The notes beneath the pieces were generated by a model. It saw only the letters and a program-made list of their open reading frames with translations, was not told where the DNA came from and did not search any database. From Belnapia mucosa (GTDB lineage Bacteria; Pseudomonadota; Alphaproteobacteria; Acetobacterales; Acetobacteraceae), in NCBI RefSeq assembly GCF_016775475.1, contig NZ_JAEUXJ010000007.1, positions 186,001 to 250,000 on the forward strand: 64,000 nucleotides of DNA. Reading direction: 5' to 3'. This document shows, piece after piece, positions 10,002 through 19,291 of the stretch. How positions within the stretch are numbered: the stretch's first letter is position 1; each line of letters begins with the position of its first letter. Made by a program: the position numbers and the translations under genes.

Positions 10002-12488
10002 ATGAGCGCCGAGGAGCCGGTCAACATCCTCCTGGTCGATGACCAGCCGGCCAAGCTGCTGAGCTACGAGGCCATCCTGGCCGGCCTCGGCGAGAGGCTG
10101 ATCCGCGCCAATTCGGCGCGGGAGGCGCTCGACAAGCTGCTGCGCAACGACATCGCCCTGATCCTGATCGATGTCGTGATGCCGGATCTCGACGGGTTCG
10201 AACTGGCCACGATGATCCGCGAGCATCCGCGCTTCGAGCGGACCGCCATCATCTTCGTCTCCGCCGTGCATATGACCGATCTCGACCGGCTGCGCGGCTA
10301 TGAGGTCGGGGCGGTGGATTATGTCCCTGTCCCGGTGGTGCCGGACCTGCTGCGGGCCAAGGTTCGCGTCTTCGCCGATCTCCACCGCAAGACCCGCCAG
10401 CTGGAGCGGCTGAATGCCGAGCTGGAGCGGCGCGTCGCCGCCCGCACCGCCGCGCTGGAAGCCTCGACCGAGCGGCTGCGGCAGAGCGAGCAGCGCCGCA
10501 GCCTGGCCCTGGCCGCGGGCCATATGGGCTCCTGGGAATGGGACCTGGCGAGCGGGTGGCAGATCTGGGACGAGGGCCAGCACCGCATCTTCGGCACCGA
10601 TCCGGCCGGCGCGGCACCCACGGCCGAGGCGGCGCTCGGCATGCTGCATCCCGACGACCGCGACCGCTACCGCAGCCTGGTCGCCGAGGCGGTCGAGGCA
10701 GGGCATGCCTTCGATGCCGAATTCCGCATCCAGCGGCCGGATGGGGCGCTGCGCTGGTGCGTGGTGGGCGGCGCGCCGGCGCTGGACGGCGCCGGCCGCC
10801 CGGTGCGGATCAGCGGCGTGACTCATGACATCACCGGCCGCAAGGTGGCCGAGATGGCGCTCGCTGAGAGCGAGGAGCGCCTCCGCATCGCCCAGGAGAC
10901 CAGCGGGATCGGCATCTGGGACTGGGACATCCTGGCGGAACGGGTGATCTTCACCGGCGATGCCTATCGCCACTGGGGCCTCTCGACCCGACCGGGGGAG
11001 AACCATACCGAGCTCTTCCAGCGCATCGTCCACCCCGAGGACCAGGCGCGCGTCTGGGCGGAGCTGCAGGCGGCGCTGCGGGGCGACCGGCCCTATGCGG
11101 TGGAATTCCGCATCCGCAACACCGAAGGCGGCATCCGCTGGCTGGCCGGGCAGGGCGAGGTCATCCGCGACGCCACGGGCCGGCCGGTGCGCATGATCGG
11201 CACCGATATCGACATCACCGAACGCCGCCGCACCGCCGAGATCCTGGCCGAGGCCAATCAGGAACTGGAGCGCCGGGTCGAGGAGCGCACGCGGGAGCGG
11301 GAGGCGGCGCTCGCCCAGGTGCATGAGATGCAGAAGCTGGAAAGCCTCGGCCAGCTCACCGGCGGCGTGGCGCACGATTTCAACAACCTGCTGATGGCCA
11401 TGCTCGGCAACCTCAACCTGCTGCGCAAGCGGCTGCCGGAGGAGCCGCGGGCGATGCGGCTGATCGATGGCGCGATCCAGGCGGCGGAGCGCGGCGCAAC
11501 GCTGACCAAGCGCATGCTCGCCTTCGCCCGGCGGCAGGAGCTGAAGCCGAAGGCGGTGCAGGTGGTCCGGCTGGTCGATGGCATGGCCGATCTGCTGCGC
11601 CGTTCGCTCGGCCCCACCATCACCATCCGCACCGAATTCCCGCAGGACCTGCCGCGGGCCCGGGTCGATCCGAACCAGCTCGAGCTGGCGCTGCTCAATC
11701 TTTCGGTCAATGCGCGGGATGCGATGCCGGGGGGCGGTACGGTCACCATCTCGGCCCGGCCGGTATCCGTCGCGGAGGCACAGCAGGGGTTGCGGCCGGG
11801 GGCCTATATCCGCATCGCCGTCGCCGATACCGGCCTCGGCATGGACGAGGCGACTCTGAAGCGCGCGACCGAGCCCTTCTTCACCACCAAGGGCGTCGGC
11901 AAGGGCACCGGCCTCGGCCTGTCCATGGTGCATGGGCTGGCGGCGCAATCCGGCGGGGTGATGAGCATCACCAGCGCGCCCGGCAGCGGGACGGAGGTGG
12001 AGCTCTGGCTGCCGGTGGCGGAGGAGCAGTCAGTGCCCGCCGAACAGCCGGCATCGCGCCCGGCCGAGGCCTCCGGGGGTGCGGCCCTGCGGCCCTGCCG
12101 CGTGCTGATGGTGGATGACGACCCGCTGATCCGTGCCGGCACCGCCGACATGCTGGAGGATCTCGGCCATACCGTGATCGAGGCGGCCTCCGCCGCGCGG
12201 GCGCTGGAGGCGCTGCGCGCCGGCTCCGAGGTCGACCTGGTCGTCACCGACCATGCCATGCCCGGCATGACCGGGCTGGAGCTGGCCCGGCGGATCGAGG
12301 AATCCTGGCCCGGCCTGCCGGTGATGATCGCCACCGGCTATGCCGACCTGCCGGAGGCGGAATTCGGCGACCGCCCGCGCCTGGCCAAGCCCTACCGGCA
12401 GGAGGAGCTGGCGGCGGCGATGGAGCGGCTGCTGGACCGCCGCCTGCCCGGCAATGTCGTGCCGATCGAGGCCGCCCGCCGGGCCTGA
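10002..12488 (+). CDS. REC-PAS-PAS hybrid histidine kinase with C-terminal receiver
   Basis: This 828-residue cytosolic protein is likely the partner of the upstream poly-HAMP kinase. It has an N-terminal receiver (acceptor D57 in 'LIDVVMPDLDG') and a short coiled coil. Two PAS/PAC sensor units follow (about 165-285 and 290-410), each with 'DITGRK'- or 'DITERR'-type ends. Then come HisKA with H458 in 'GGVAHDFNNLL', HATPase_c, and a final receiver with D750. The receiver-first layout suggests it takes phosphate from another kinase. ATG 10002 is preferred to ATG 9990 because GGAG lies 6 nt before it. No DNA-binding output domain is present, so the final target must lie elsewhere. Confidence 0.9.
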   Translation: MSAEEPVNILLVDDQPAKLLSYEAILAGLGERLIRANSAREALDKLLRNDIALILIDVVMPDLDGFELATMIREHPRFERTAIIFVSAVHMTDLDRLRGYEVGAVDYVPVPVVPDLLRAKVRVFADLHRKTRQLERLNAELERRVAARTAALEASTERLRQSEQRRSLALAAGHMGSWEWDLASGWQIWDEGQHRIFGTDPAGAAPTAEAALGMLHPDDRDRYRSLVAEAVEAGHAFDAEFRIQRPDGALRWCVVGGAPALDGAGRPVRISGVTHDITGRKVAEMALAESEERLRIAQETSGIGIWDWDILAERVIFTGDAYRHWGLSTRPGENHTELFQRIVHPEDQARVWAELQAALRGDRPYAVEFRIRNTEGGIRWLAGQGEVIRDATGRPVRMIGTDIDITERRRTAEILAEANQELERRVEERTREREAALAQVHEMQKLESLGQLTGGVAHDFNNLLMAMLGNLNLLRKRLPEEPRAMRLIDGAIQAAERGATLTKRMLAFARRQELKPKAVQVVRLVDGMADLLRRSLGPTITIRTEFPQDLPRARVDPNQLELALLNLSVNARDAMPGGGTVTISARPVSVAEAQQGLRPGAYIRIAVADTGLGMDEATLKRATEPFFTTKGVGKGTGLGLSMVHGLAAQSGGVMSITSAPGSGTEVELWLPVAEEQSVPAEQPASRPAEASGGAALRPCRVLMVDDDPLIRAGTADMLEDLGHTVIEAASAARALEALRAGSEVDLVVTDHAMPGMTGLELARRIEESWPGLPVMIATGYADLPEAEFGDRPRLAKPYRQEELAAAMERLLDRRLPGNVVPIEAARRA

Positions 12489-12507
12489 GTCCCGGGCGGG
12501 CGGTTCA

Positions 12508-12527
12508 GGGCTGGTTCAGACCAGCCC
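12508..12527. terminator. possible bidirectional terminator between convergent genes
   Basis: GGGCTGGT (12508-12515) pairs perfectly with ACCAGCCC (12520-12527) around a TCAG loop. The stem spans the 27-nt gap between the kinase stop and the hpf stop and includes the hpf stop codon. It could end transcription from both sides, although a T-run is lacking. Confidence 0.45.
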
Positions 12528-12875
12528 CTGCTTGTCCGGGTTCACGGGCTTGTCCTCGCGCAGCTCCCGCTTCCGGCGGCGGAGCTGCTTCGCCACATGT
12601 TCCAGCGCCTCGTTGAAGGCGATCGGCGCCTCGGCCGCCTCGGCGGAGCCGTCGAAGAACAGGTTCTTCCCGGCATGGACCCGCACGGAGCAGGAGAAGC
12701 CGCCATGCCCGGTGCGGGAGAAGCGCGCCGTCATGTCCTCGGCGCCCAGATATTTCTCCGCCACCCCCATCAGCTTGTCGGTCACATGCGTCCGCAATGC
12801 CTCGCCGACATCCATCTGATGGCCGTGGATGGCGATGTTCGGGCTGTCCGCCGCCTGGTTGTCCTCGGGGCGCAT
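12516..12875 (-). CDS. hpf: ribosome hibernation promoting factor (S30AE/HPF family), internal start within the mfd frame
   Basis: These 119 residues form an S30AE domain: 'NIAIHGHQMDVGEALRTHV', a beta-rich middle and a basic helix ending 'QLRRRKRELRED'. Members bind the 30S decoding centre and silence ribosomes in stationary phase. The typical long alphaproteobacterial HPF of about 190 residues has a C-terminal dimerisation domain, and that is missing here. The frame is continuous with mfd, with no stop between them. A separate product is still likely, because the ATG at 12875 is closely preceded by AAGGGACAGGA, a plausible ribosome-binding site. See the fusion finding. Confidence 0.82.
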   Translation of the reverse strand: MRPEDNQAADSPNIAIHGHQMDVGEALRTHVTDKLMGVAEKYLGAEDMTARFSRTGHGGFSCSVRVHAGKNLFFDGSAEAAEAPIAFNEALEHVAKQLRRRKRELREDKPVNPDKQGLV

Positions 12876-15800
12876 TCCTGTCCCTTTCCCGCTTTGTGGT
12901 GCCCGGGGCGAACGCCCCTTGGCCGGACCCGTTGCAGGACGGTGCGGAGCCGAAGCGGCCTTGGCGCGGGACCGGGCGAGGGAGGCGAGCAGCGCCTCCG
13001 CCGTCGCCAGCCGCTCCTCGGGCGTCGTGCTCGGCCGGCGCAGCAGCAGGCGCTTCCCCGGCCCGCGCGGCGTCGCCGCCGCCGCATTCGGCCCGACCTC
13101 CAGCCGTTCGATGCCGAAGCGCCGACAGCGCGCCGCGATCCGCGCCAGGGCGAAGAGATTGGCGAGCGGCGCCGGCGCCGGGCCGAAGCGGTCCTCGATC
13201 TCGTCCTCCAGCGCCTCCACCGCCGCCGCATCACCGGCGCGGAGGATGCCGGCCAGCCGGCCATGCAGCCCGACCCGCAGCGCCTCCTCCGGCACATGCT
13301 CCTCCGGCACATAGGCATCGACGCCGATGGCGAGGCCCGGGCTCCAGGCCTCCGGCGGCGCCTTGCCGCGGGCCATGGCCAGGGCGCGGTCCAGCAGGTG
13401 GCGGTACAGCTCCAGCCCGACCAGCTTCAGATGCCCCGCCTGCTCCTCGCCCAGCAGGTCGCCGGCGCCGCGGAGGTCGAGGTCGCGGGCGCTGATGGCG
13501 AAGCCGGCGCCGACCCGGTCGAGCGCCTCCAGCATGGCGAGCCGGCGATCGGTCGCCGCGCCGATCCGCGCCTGGGGGTCGGTCAGCAGGTAGATCACGC
13601 CGCGCACCCGCCCGCGCCCGACCCGGCCGCGCAGCTGGTGCAGCTGCGCCAGGCCGAAGCGGTCGGCGCGGCAGACCAGCATGGTATTGGCCCGCGGCAC
13701 GTCGAGCCCCGCCTCGACGATATTGGTCGAGAGCAGGACATCGCCCTCGCCCTCGGCGAAGCGCACCATGGCGGCATCGACATCGGCCGCCGGCATCCCG
13801 CCATGCGCCTCGATCAGGGTGAGGTCCGGCACCAGCGCCGCCAGCCGCTCCCGCATCGGCGCGATGTCCTCGATGCGCGGGCAGACGCAGAAGCTCTGCC
13901 CGCCGCGCCGCGCCTCCCGCCGCAGGGCGCCGGCGAGCAGCGCATCCTCGATCGGCGCCCGGAGCGTCCGCACCGGCTGGCGCCGGGCCGGCGGGGTGGC
14001 GATGACGCTCAGCTCCCGCAGCCCGACCAGCGCCGCCTGCAGGGTGCGCGGGATGGGCGTCGCCGTCAGGGTCAGCATGTGCATCCCCTCGGCATGGCCG
14101 AGGCGCTTCAGCTGCTCCTTCTGCGCCGCGCCGAAGCGCTGCTCCTCATCGACGATCAGCAGGCCGAGGTCGCGGAAGCGGATGCCGCGCGCCGCCAGCG
14201 CCTGGGTGCCGATGGCGATCGCCACCTCCCCCCGCGCCAGGGCGGCCTTGATTGCCCGCGCCTCCCCCGGCGGCGTCAGGCGGGACAGCGCCTCGATCCG
14301 GAGGCCGAAGCCTTCGAAGCGGCGGCGGAAGCTCTCCAGATGCTGCCGCACCAGGACGGTGGTCGGCGCCAGCAGCGCCACCTGCTTGCCCGAGAATGCC
14401 GCCGCGGCGGCGGCCCGCAGCGCCACCTCGGTCTTGCCGAAGCCGACATCGCCGCAGACCAGCCGGTCCATCGGCCGGCCGGAGGCGAGGTCGCCCAGCA
14501 CGGCCGTGGAGGCCGCCGCCTGGTCCTCGGTCAGCTCATAGGGGAAGCGGGCGGCGAGGCGGGTGTATTCCTCGGTCGGCGGCCGCAGCATCGGGGCGCG
14601 CGCCGTCTCCCGGGCCCGCACCAGGGCGAGCAGGGCCCTGGCGCTCTCGGCGACCGCTGCCTCGGCCTCCGCCCGCCGCTTCGGCCAGGCCTCGCCACCC
14701 AGCCGGTCGAGCGAAAGCCCCTCCGCCTCCGCGCCATAGCGCCAGATCCGGTCCAGCTCGTCGAAGGGCACGATCTGCGTGGCATCGGCATAGCGCAGGC
14801 GGAGGCAATCCAGCTGCGCCTCCCCGGTATCGACCCGCTCCACGCCTTCCAGCGCGCCGAGCCCGTGGTCGAGATGGATCACCGCATCGCCCGGCTGCAA
14901 CCGCGCGCTGGCGGCGAAAAGGGCGGCGGCGCCGCGATCCGTGCCGGCCTCGCTGCTGGGGCGGATGGTGGCATAGGGCACCACCACCGCCGCCTCGCTC
15001 TCGAAGCCCGGCACCTCCGCCGGCAGCAGGGCGATGCTGCCGGGTGACGCCGCCAGCAGCGCCGGCCAATCGGTCGCCGTCACCACTTCGCCCAGCCGCC
15101 GGGCCAGGCGCCGCGCCCCACGTCCCCACCCGCCGGCGATGGCGATGCGCCGCCCGGCCTCGCGCTGCGCCTCGGCATAGGCGACGAAGGCGTCCTCGGG
15201 ATCCTCCTCCTCGATGAAGCGCGGCGGCAGGGCGGGCGGGCCATCCGGCGCCGCGATCCGCCCGACCTCGTGGCCGGCGAGGGAGGCGTCCCAGGCGGCC
15301 TCATCCAGATAGAGCTGGTCGGGTGGCGGCAGGGGCTGCTCGCCCGCGGGCGCGAGGGTGATGCGGGTGCGGAAGGCTTCCGCCACCTCGGCCCGGCGCT
15401 GCGCCAGCGCCGCCTCGGCCCCGTCATCCAGCAGCACCGCCGCCGCCGGCAGCAGGTCGAGCGGCGCCATCAATGCCTCGGCATGGGCCGTCAGCGCATG
15501 TTCCAGCCCGGGCGGCCGCGCCTCCAGCAGCGGATCGTCCTCGGCCAGCACCACCTCCGAGGCGGGGCCGATCTCCAGCGCCTCGGCCGCCTCATCCGTG
15601 CTGCGCTGGGTCACGATGTCGAAGCGCTGGATGCCGGCGATGCGGCCCTCCTCCAGCCGCAGCCGCCAGGCAGCCTTGCCGGCCGGGGGCCAGAGATCGA
15701 CCACCTCGCCATGCAGCGCCGCCTCGCCGGGCTCGTCCACCCGCTCATCCAATAGGTAGCCGAGCCGGAGCAGGTCCCGTTGCAGCGCGGCAGGATCGGG

Positions 15801-16160
15801 CGCATCGCCGAGGGCCAGGCGCAGCCCCCTTGGCGGGCGCGGCAGGCGCTGGCTCGCTGCCTCTGCCGAGGCGATCAGCAGCCGTGCCCCCGCCTCCGCC
15901 AAGCCGGCGGCGAGCACCATTCGCGCGCCCATGACGGCGCGGGAGGGTGAGACCCGGTCATAGGGGAGGCAATCCCAGCCCGGAAGCAGCAGCACCGCAG
16001 TACCGTCAGGTGCCAAGGCCCGTGCCGCGCGGTGCAGCCGTGCCGCGCGCCCTTCGCTGCGGGTGACAAGAACGAGGCCAGCCTCACCAGCCGCCAGCAT
16101 GGCCTCGACGAGGCGCGCCGCGAGCAGGCCTTCCGGCTCGGCGATCAGCCCTGGCGGCAC
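12516..16160 (-). CDS. mfd: transcription-repair coupling factor Mfd, frame continuing into HPF
   Basis: Residues 1-1095 are a complete Mfd, the ATP-driven translocase that removes stalled RNA polymerase and recruits UvrA. An N-terminal UvrB-like region comes first. The CarD-like RNA-polymerase interaction domain follows (about 405-470, 'GDAVIHLDHGLG'). The RecG-like helicase has Walker A 'GDVGFGKT' (K576) and a 'DEEQRFG' box, then the helicase C-lobe with 'QLRGRVGRGR' and the TRCF C-terminal domain. No stop follows; the frame continues through a basic proline-rich linker into 119 HPF residues, total 1214. The start is GTG, the first possible start in the frame. A stop-less junction could be a real fusion, an overlapping pair, or a sequencing error. 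Confidence 0.88.
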   Translation of the reverse strand: MPPGLIAEPEGLLAARLVEAMLAAGEAGLVLVTRSEGRAARLHRAARALAPDGTAVLLLPGWDCLPYDRVSPSRAVMGARMVLAAGLAEAGARLLIASAEAASQRLPRPPRGLRLALGDAPDPAALQRDLLRLGYLLDERVDEPGEAALHGEVVDLWPPAGKAAWRLRLEEGRIAGIQRFDIVTQRSTDEAAEALEIGPASEVVLAEDDPLLEARPPGLEHALTAHAEALMAPLDLLPAAAVLLDDGAEAALAQRRAEVAEAFRTRITLAPAGEQPLPPPDQLYLDEAAWDASLAGHEVGRIAAPDGPPALPPRFIEEEDPEDAFVAYAEAQREAGRRIAIAGGWGRGARRLARRLGEVVTATDWPALLAASPGSIALLPAEVPGFESEAAVVVPYATIRPSSEAGTDRGAAALFAASARLQPGDAVIHLDHGLGALEGVERVDTGEAQLDCLRLRYADATQIVPFDELDRIWRYGAEAEGLSLDRLGGEAWPKRRAEAEAAVAESARALLALVRARETARAPMLRPPTEEYTRLAARFPYELTEDQAAASTAVLGDLASGRPMDRLVCGDVGFGKTEVALRAAAAAAFSGKQVALLAPTTVLVRQHLESFRRRFEGFGLRIEALSRLTPPGEARAIKAALARGEVAIAIGTQALAARGIRFRDLGLLIVDEEQRFGAAQKEQLKRLGHAEGMHMLTLTATPIPRTLQAALVGLRELSVIATPPARRQPVRTLRAPIEDALLAGALRREARRGGQSFCVCPRIEDIAPMRERLAALVPDLTLIEAHGGMPAADVDAAMVRFAEGEGDVLLSTNIVEAGLDVPRANTMLVCRADRFGLAQLHQLRGRVGRGRVRGVIYLLTDPQARIGAATDRRLAMLEALDRVGAGFAISARDLDLRGAGDLLGEEQAGHLKLVGLELYRHLLDRALAMARGKAPPEAWSPGLAIGVDAYVPEEHVPEEALRVGLHGRLAGILRAGDAAAVEALEDEIEDRFGPAPAPLANLFALARIAARCRRFGIERLEVGPNAAAATPRGPGKRLLLRRPSTTPEERLATAEALLASLARSRAKAASAPHRPATGPAKGRSPRAPQSGKGTGMRPEDNQAADSPNIAIHGHQMDVGEALRTHVTDKLMGVAEKYLGAEDMTARFSRTGHGGFSCSVRVHAGKNLFFDGSAEAAEAPIAFNEALEHVAKQLRRRKRELREDKPVNPDKQGLV

Positions 16161-16226
16161 GTGTCGTCCACCAGGGCCGGCTTGGTCAAGGCGGGGCAGC
16201 GGCCCCGTCCGCCCGGTCGCAAAGGG

Positions 16227-16760
16227 TCAGGCCGCGCCGCGCGAGCCGCCCAGTTGCTCATTCGCCGGCAGGGTCTGCAGCGCCGCTGGGTTGACCTCGC
16301 TCTCGGCGATGGTGGTCAGCAACTCATCCGTGTCCTTCTCCTCCTTCAGGGTCTGGGAGAGCAGGTCCACGGCCTTGGTCTGGCCCATCGACTTCAGCAT
16401 CGAGCAGAGCGTGCCATAGGCCGCCATCTCGTAATGCTCGACCTTCTGGGCGGCACCGATCAGCGCGGCGTCCAGCACCGGCCCGGCCTCCAGCTCCTCC
16501 ATCAGGTCGTCGCTTTCCTCGACCAGGCCTTCCATCGCGGCGCAGGTCTCGCCATCCGGCTCAATGCCGAGCATCTGGCAGACCTCTTCCAGCCGCTCCA
16601 CTTGGCGCTCGGTCTGCTCGCGGTGCTCGCGGAAGGCCTGCTTCAGCTTGGGGGAGGTGGCAGCTTCCTCCAGCTCCGGGAGGGCGGCAAGGATCTGGTT
16701 CTCGGCGCTGTAGGTGTCCTGCAGGGATAGTTCGAGCAGGTCCTTGATCGTATCCGCCAT
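16227..16760 (-). CDS. DUF892 (YciE/YciF-like) ferritin-like four-helix protein
   Basis: A 177-residue, almost wholly helical and acidic protein. It begins 'TIKDLLELSLQDTYSAENQI' and has the family pattern of glutamates and histidines ('FREHREQT', 'KVEHYEMAAYG') that could bind a di-metal centre in a ferritin-like bundle. The family is stress-induced in enterobacteria, but its biochemical role is not settled. Length is normal. It stands 66 nt from the start of mfd and is probably transcribed alone. Confidence 0.85.
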   Translation of the reverse strand: MADTIKDLLELSLQDTYSAENQILAALPELEEAATSPKLKQAFREHREQTERQVERLEEVCQMLGIEPDGETCAAMEGLVEESDDLMEELEAGPVLDAALIGAAQKVEHYEMAAYGTLCSMLKSMGQTKAVDLLSQTLKEEKDTDELLTTIAESEVNPAALQTLPANEQLGGSRGAA

Positions 16761-16874
16761 GGTGGCGCTCCTCCGGACATCGGCCGCGAGGACTCGCGGC
16801 GCGGGGCAGGAACGGAGGCGGACGGGGCGCGGTTGCCGATGCCGGGCGGAACGTCACGCTTCGGTCGCGGCCGG

Positions 16875-17240
16875 TCAGCCCAGGCCGACGACCCGATAGG
16901 CGAAGTCCACCCCGTTCGGCTCCTGGATGGTGACATATTCGCCGGGGCGGAGCTGGCCGGCATGGCGGATCAGCGCATGCAGCGGGGCATCCGCCGCATC
17001 CCCGTCGGCCGGGAAGAAGCGCAGCGACCAGCCGGTATGCTCGTCCCATTGCACATCGCCCTGGCGCGGCGGCGCCCCGCGCGTGACCCGAGTCGCCGGC
17101 CAGGGGTTGGGATCGGTCAGCCAGGCATCGGGGTCCAGATGGCCGCCCGGCGTCAGCGTCGCGACCATCTCGTAGCGGTGGTCGGCGCTGCCCTGCGGGT
17201 AGCCGGGGCCATTGGCCATCACCAGGGTCACCAGGGGCAT
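16875..17240 (-). CDS. small hypothetical protein
   Basis: I do not recognise a family. The 121-residue product is acidic, without signal peptide or membrane segment, and rich in Trp, Pro and Asp. The C-terminal part ('LRPGEYVTIQEPNGVDFAYRVVGLG') looks like a compact beta domain. The frame is open for 56 further codons upstream with low-complexity sequence. The ATG at 17240 is chosen because GGAGG lies 12 nt before it and sequence character changes there; an ATG seven codons later is also possible. It lies 91 nt downstream of kup on the same strand. Confidence 0.55.
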   Translation of the reverse strand: MPLVTLVMANGPGYPQGSADHRYEMVATLTPGGHLDPDAWLTDPNPWPATRVTRGAPPRQGDVQWDEHTGWSLRFFPADGDAADAPLHALIRHAGQLRPGEYVTIQEPNGVDFAYRVVGLG

Positions 17241-17331
17241 CGGCGGCTCGAACCTCCATCCGGAAGGGCAGTCACACGCAACGTCCCCGGACCGGGCTGG
17301 TTCATGACCCCCGTACCAACCCGCACCACCG

Positions 17332-19266
17332 CTAGATCGCGACCCGGACCCCCAGCTCCACCACCCGGTCGGAGGGAATGCGGAAGAATTCGGTGGCTGG
17401 CACGGCATTCCGGCTCATCAGCGTGAACAGCCATTGCCGCCAGCGGGACATCTTCGGCACCACCGCCTGCACCAGCGTCTCGCGCCCCAGGAAGTAGCTG
17501 GATTGCATGGTGTCGAAGGGGACGCCGATCTCGCGCAGCCCTTCCAGCTCCCGCGGGATATTGGGGCTTTCCTGGAAGCCGTAACGGAGGATCACCCGGT
17601 GGATGCCGGCGCCGAGCTCCTGCACCTCCCGCCGCCGGTCGGGGCCGACCTGGGGCACGTCCTCGTTCAGCACCGTGACGAACAGCACCCGCTCATGCAG
17701 GACCTTGTTGTGCTTGAGGTTGTGCAGCAGGGCGCCGGGGACGTAGTCCGCCTGGCCGGTCATGAAGACGGCGATGCCAGGGACGCGGATGGTGCGGCTC
17801 TGCGGCAGGCGGGCGAGGAAGCTCTTCAGCGGCAGGCTGTCCTGGCGGAACCGGGCGAACAGCAGCTGCCGGCCGCGGTACCAGGTGGTCATCAGCAGCA
17901 TCAGGATGGCGCCCAGCACCAGCGGCACATAGCCGCCATCCGGGATCTTCAGCACATTGGCGATGAAGAAGACCGCATCCAGCGCCAGCAGCGGGGTGAA
18001 GACCCCGAGGGTCAGCGGCAGCGACCAGTGGAACTGCCGGCGGAACACCAGGATGGCCAGCGTCGAGGTGCAGAGGAAGGTGCCGGTGACGGCAATGCCA
18101 TAGGCTGCCGCCAGGCTGTCGGAATTGCGGAACTCCATCACCAGGATGACCACGCCGATGAGGAGGGCGAAGTTCACCTGCGGCAGGTAGATCTGACCTT
18201 CCTCCGTCACCGAGGTATGCCGCACCTCAAGCCGCGGCGAGAAGCCGAGCTGGACGCATTGCCGGGCGATGGAATAGGCGCCCGAGATCATCGCCTGGCT
18301 GGCGATGATGGTGGCCGCCGTGGCCAGCACCACCAGCGGCAGCCGCAGCCATTCCGGGGCGAGCAGGAAGAAGGGGTTCTCCAGCGCCTCCGGCGTCGAG
18401 AGCAGCAGCGCCCCCTGGCCGAAATAGTTCAGCGCCAGCGCCGGCAGTACGAAGCTCATCCAGGCGAACTGGATCGGCCGCTTGCCGAAATGCCCCATAT
18501 CGGCATAGAGCGCCTCCGCCCCCGTGACCGCCAGGACCACGCTGCCCATGGCGATAAAGGCAGCCAGCCGATAGACGTAGCAGAAATGGATGGCATAGGT
18601 CGGCGAGAGGGCGACCAGCACCTCCGGCTCCCGCACGATCTCGATGAGGCCGAGCAGGCCGATGCTGGCGAACCAGAGGGCGCAGACCGGGCCGAAGATG
18701 GCGCCCATGCTGCCGGTGCCGCGGTACTGCACCAGGAAGAGGGCGAAGAGGATGACGAGGGAGAGCGGGATCACCGCCTCCTCGAAGGCCGGGGAGACGA
18801 TCTTCAACCCCTCCACCGCCGAGAGGACGGAGATGGCCGGGGTGATGATCCCGTCGCCGAAAAAGAGGCAGGCGCCGGCCATGCCGACCAGCGCCACCAG
18901 CCAGCGGCCGCGCTCGGTCCGGGCGCAGCGCTGGGCGAGCGCCATCAGGGCCAGGATCCCGCCCTCGCCACGGTTGTCGGCGCGGAGGACGAAGACGACG
19001 TATTTGATGGTGACGGTGAGGATCAGCGACCAGAAGATCAGGCTGAGGAGCCCCAGCACCTCCCAGCGCTCCACGCCATCGGCGGCGAAATGGAGGACGG
19101 AGGCCTTCAGGGCATAGAGCGGGCTGGTGCCGATATCGCCATAGACGACCCCGAGGACACCCAGGATCAGGGCGGGGGACAGGGCGCGGCGGTGGCCGGC
19201 GTCAGGGGATCCAGCGTCGGGGGATGCGGTCAAGGATCGTGGCCCGGGGGGAAGGGAAGGCGCCAA
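17332..19266 (-). CDS. kup: low-affinity potassium transporter Kup
   Basis: A 644-residue KUP/HAK/KT-family potassium uptake protein of the inner membrane. The N-terminal signature '[16 protein letters not shown]' is present, followed by about twelve hydrophobic segments and then a cytoplasmic tail of about 170 residues ('[10 protein letters not shown]', 'ESPNIPREL') typical of the family. Length agrees with E. coli Kup (622). It lies 25 nt downstream of aapP, so read-through from the aap operon is possible, but no functional link is known. Confidence 0.93.
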   Translation of the reverse strand: MAPSLPPGPRSLTASPDAGSPDAGHRRALSPALILGVLGVVYGDIGTSPLYALKASVLHFAADGVERWEVLGLLSLIFWSLILTVTIKYVVFVLRADNRGEGGILALMALAQRCARTERGRWLVALVGMAGACLFFGDGIITPAISVLSAVEGLKIVSPAFEEAVIPLSLVILFALFLVQYRGTGSMGAIFGPVCALWFASIGLLGLIEIVREPEVLVALSPTYAIHFCYVYRLAAFIAMGSVVLAVTGAEALYADMGHFGKRPIQFAWMSFVLPALALNYFGQGALLLSTPEALENPFFLLAPEWLRLPLVVLATAATIIASQAMISGAYSIARQCVQLGFSPRLEVRHTSVTEEGQIYLPQVNFALLIGVVILVMEFRNSDSLAAAYGIAVTGTFLCTSTLAILVFRRQFHWSLPLTLGVFTPLLALDAVFFIANVLKIPDGGYVPLVLGAILMLLMTTWYRGRQLLFARFRQDSLPLKSFLARLPQSRTIRVPGIAVFMTGQADYVPGALLHNLKHNKVLHERVLFVTVLNEDVPQVGPDRRREVQELGAGIHRVILRYGFQESPNIPRELEGLREIGVPFDTMQSSYFLGRETLVQAVVPKMSRWRQWLFTLMSRNAVPATEFFRIPSDRVVELGVRVAI

Positions 19267-19291
19267 GGCATAGGCCCGGCGCCTTCGCCGA

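Noticed and set aside
2271..11948. An open frame of 3225 codons on the minus strand
   Set aside because: It is antisense to the isocitrate dehydrogenase, poly-HAMP kinase and most of the next kinase. It arises because G/C third positions leave few stops on the opposite strand; its product is low-complexity His/Asp/Gly-rich sequence that mirrors the repeats.
12597..15047. 816-codon plus-strand frame opposite mfd
   Set aside because: Antisense shadow in GC-rich DNA; mfd on the other strand has full conserved domains.
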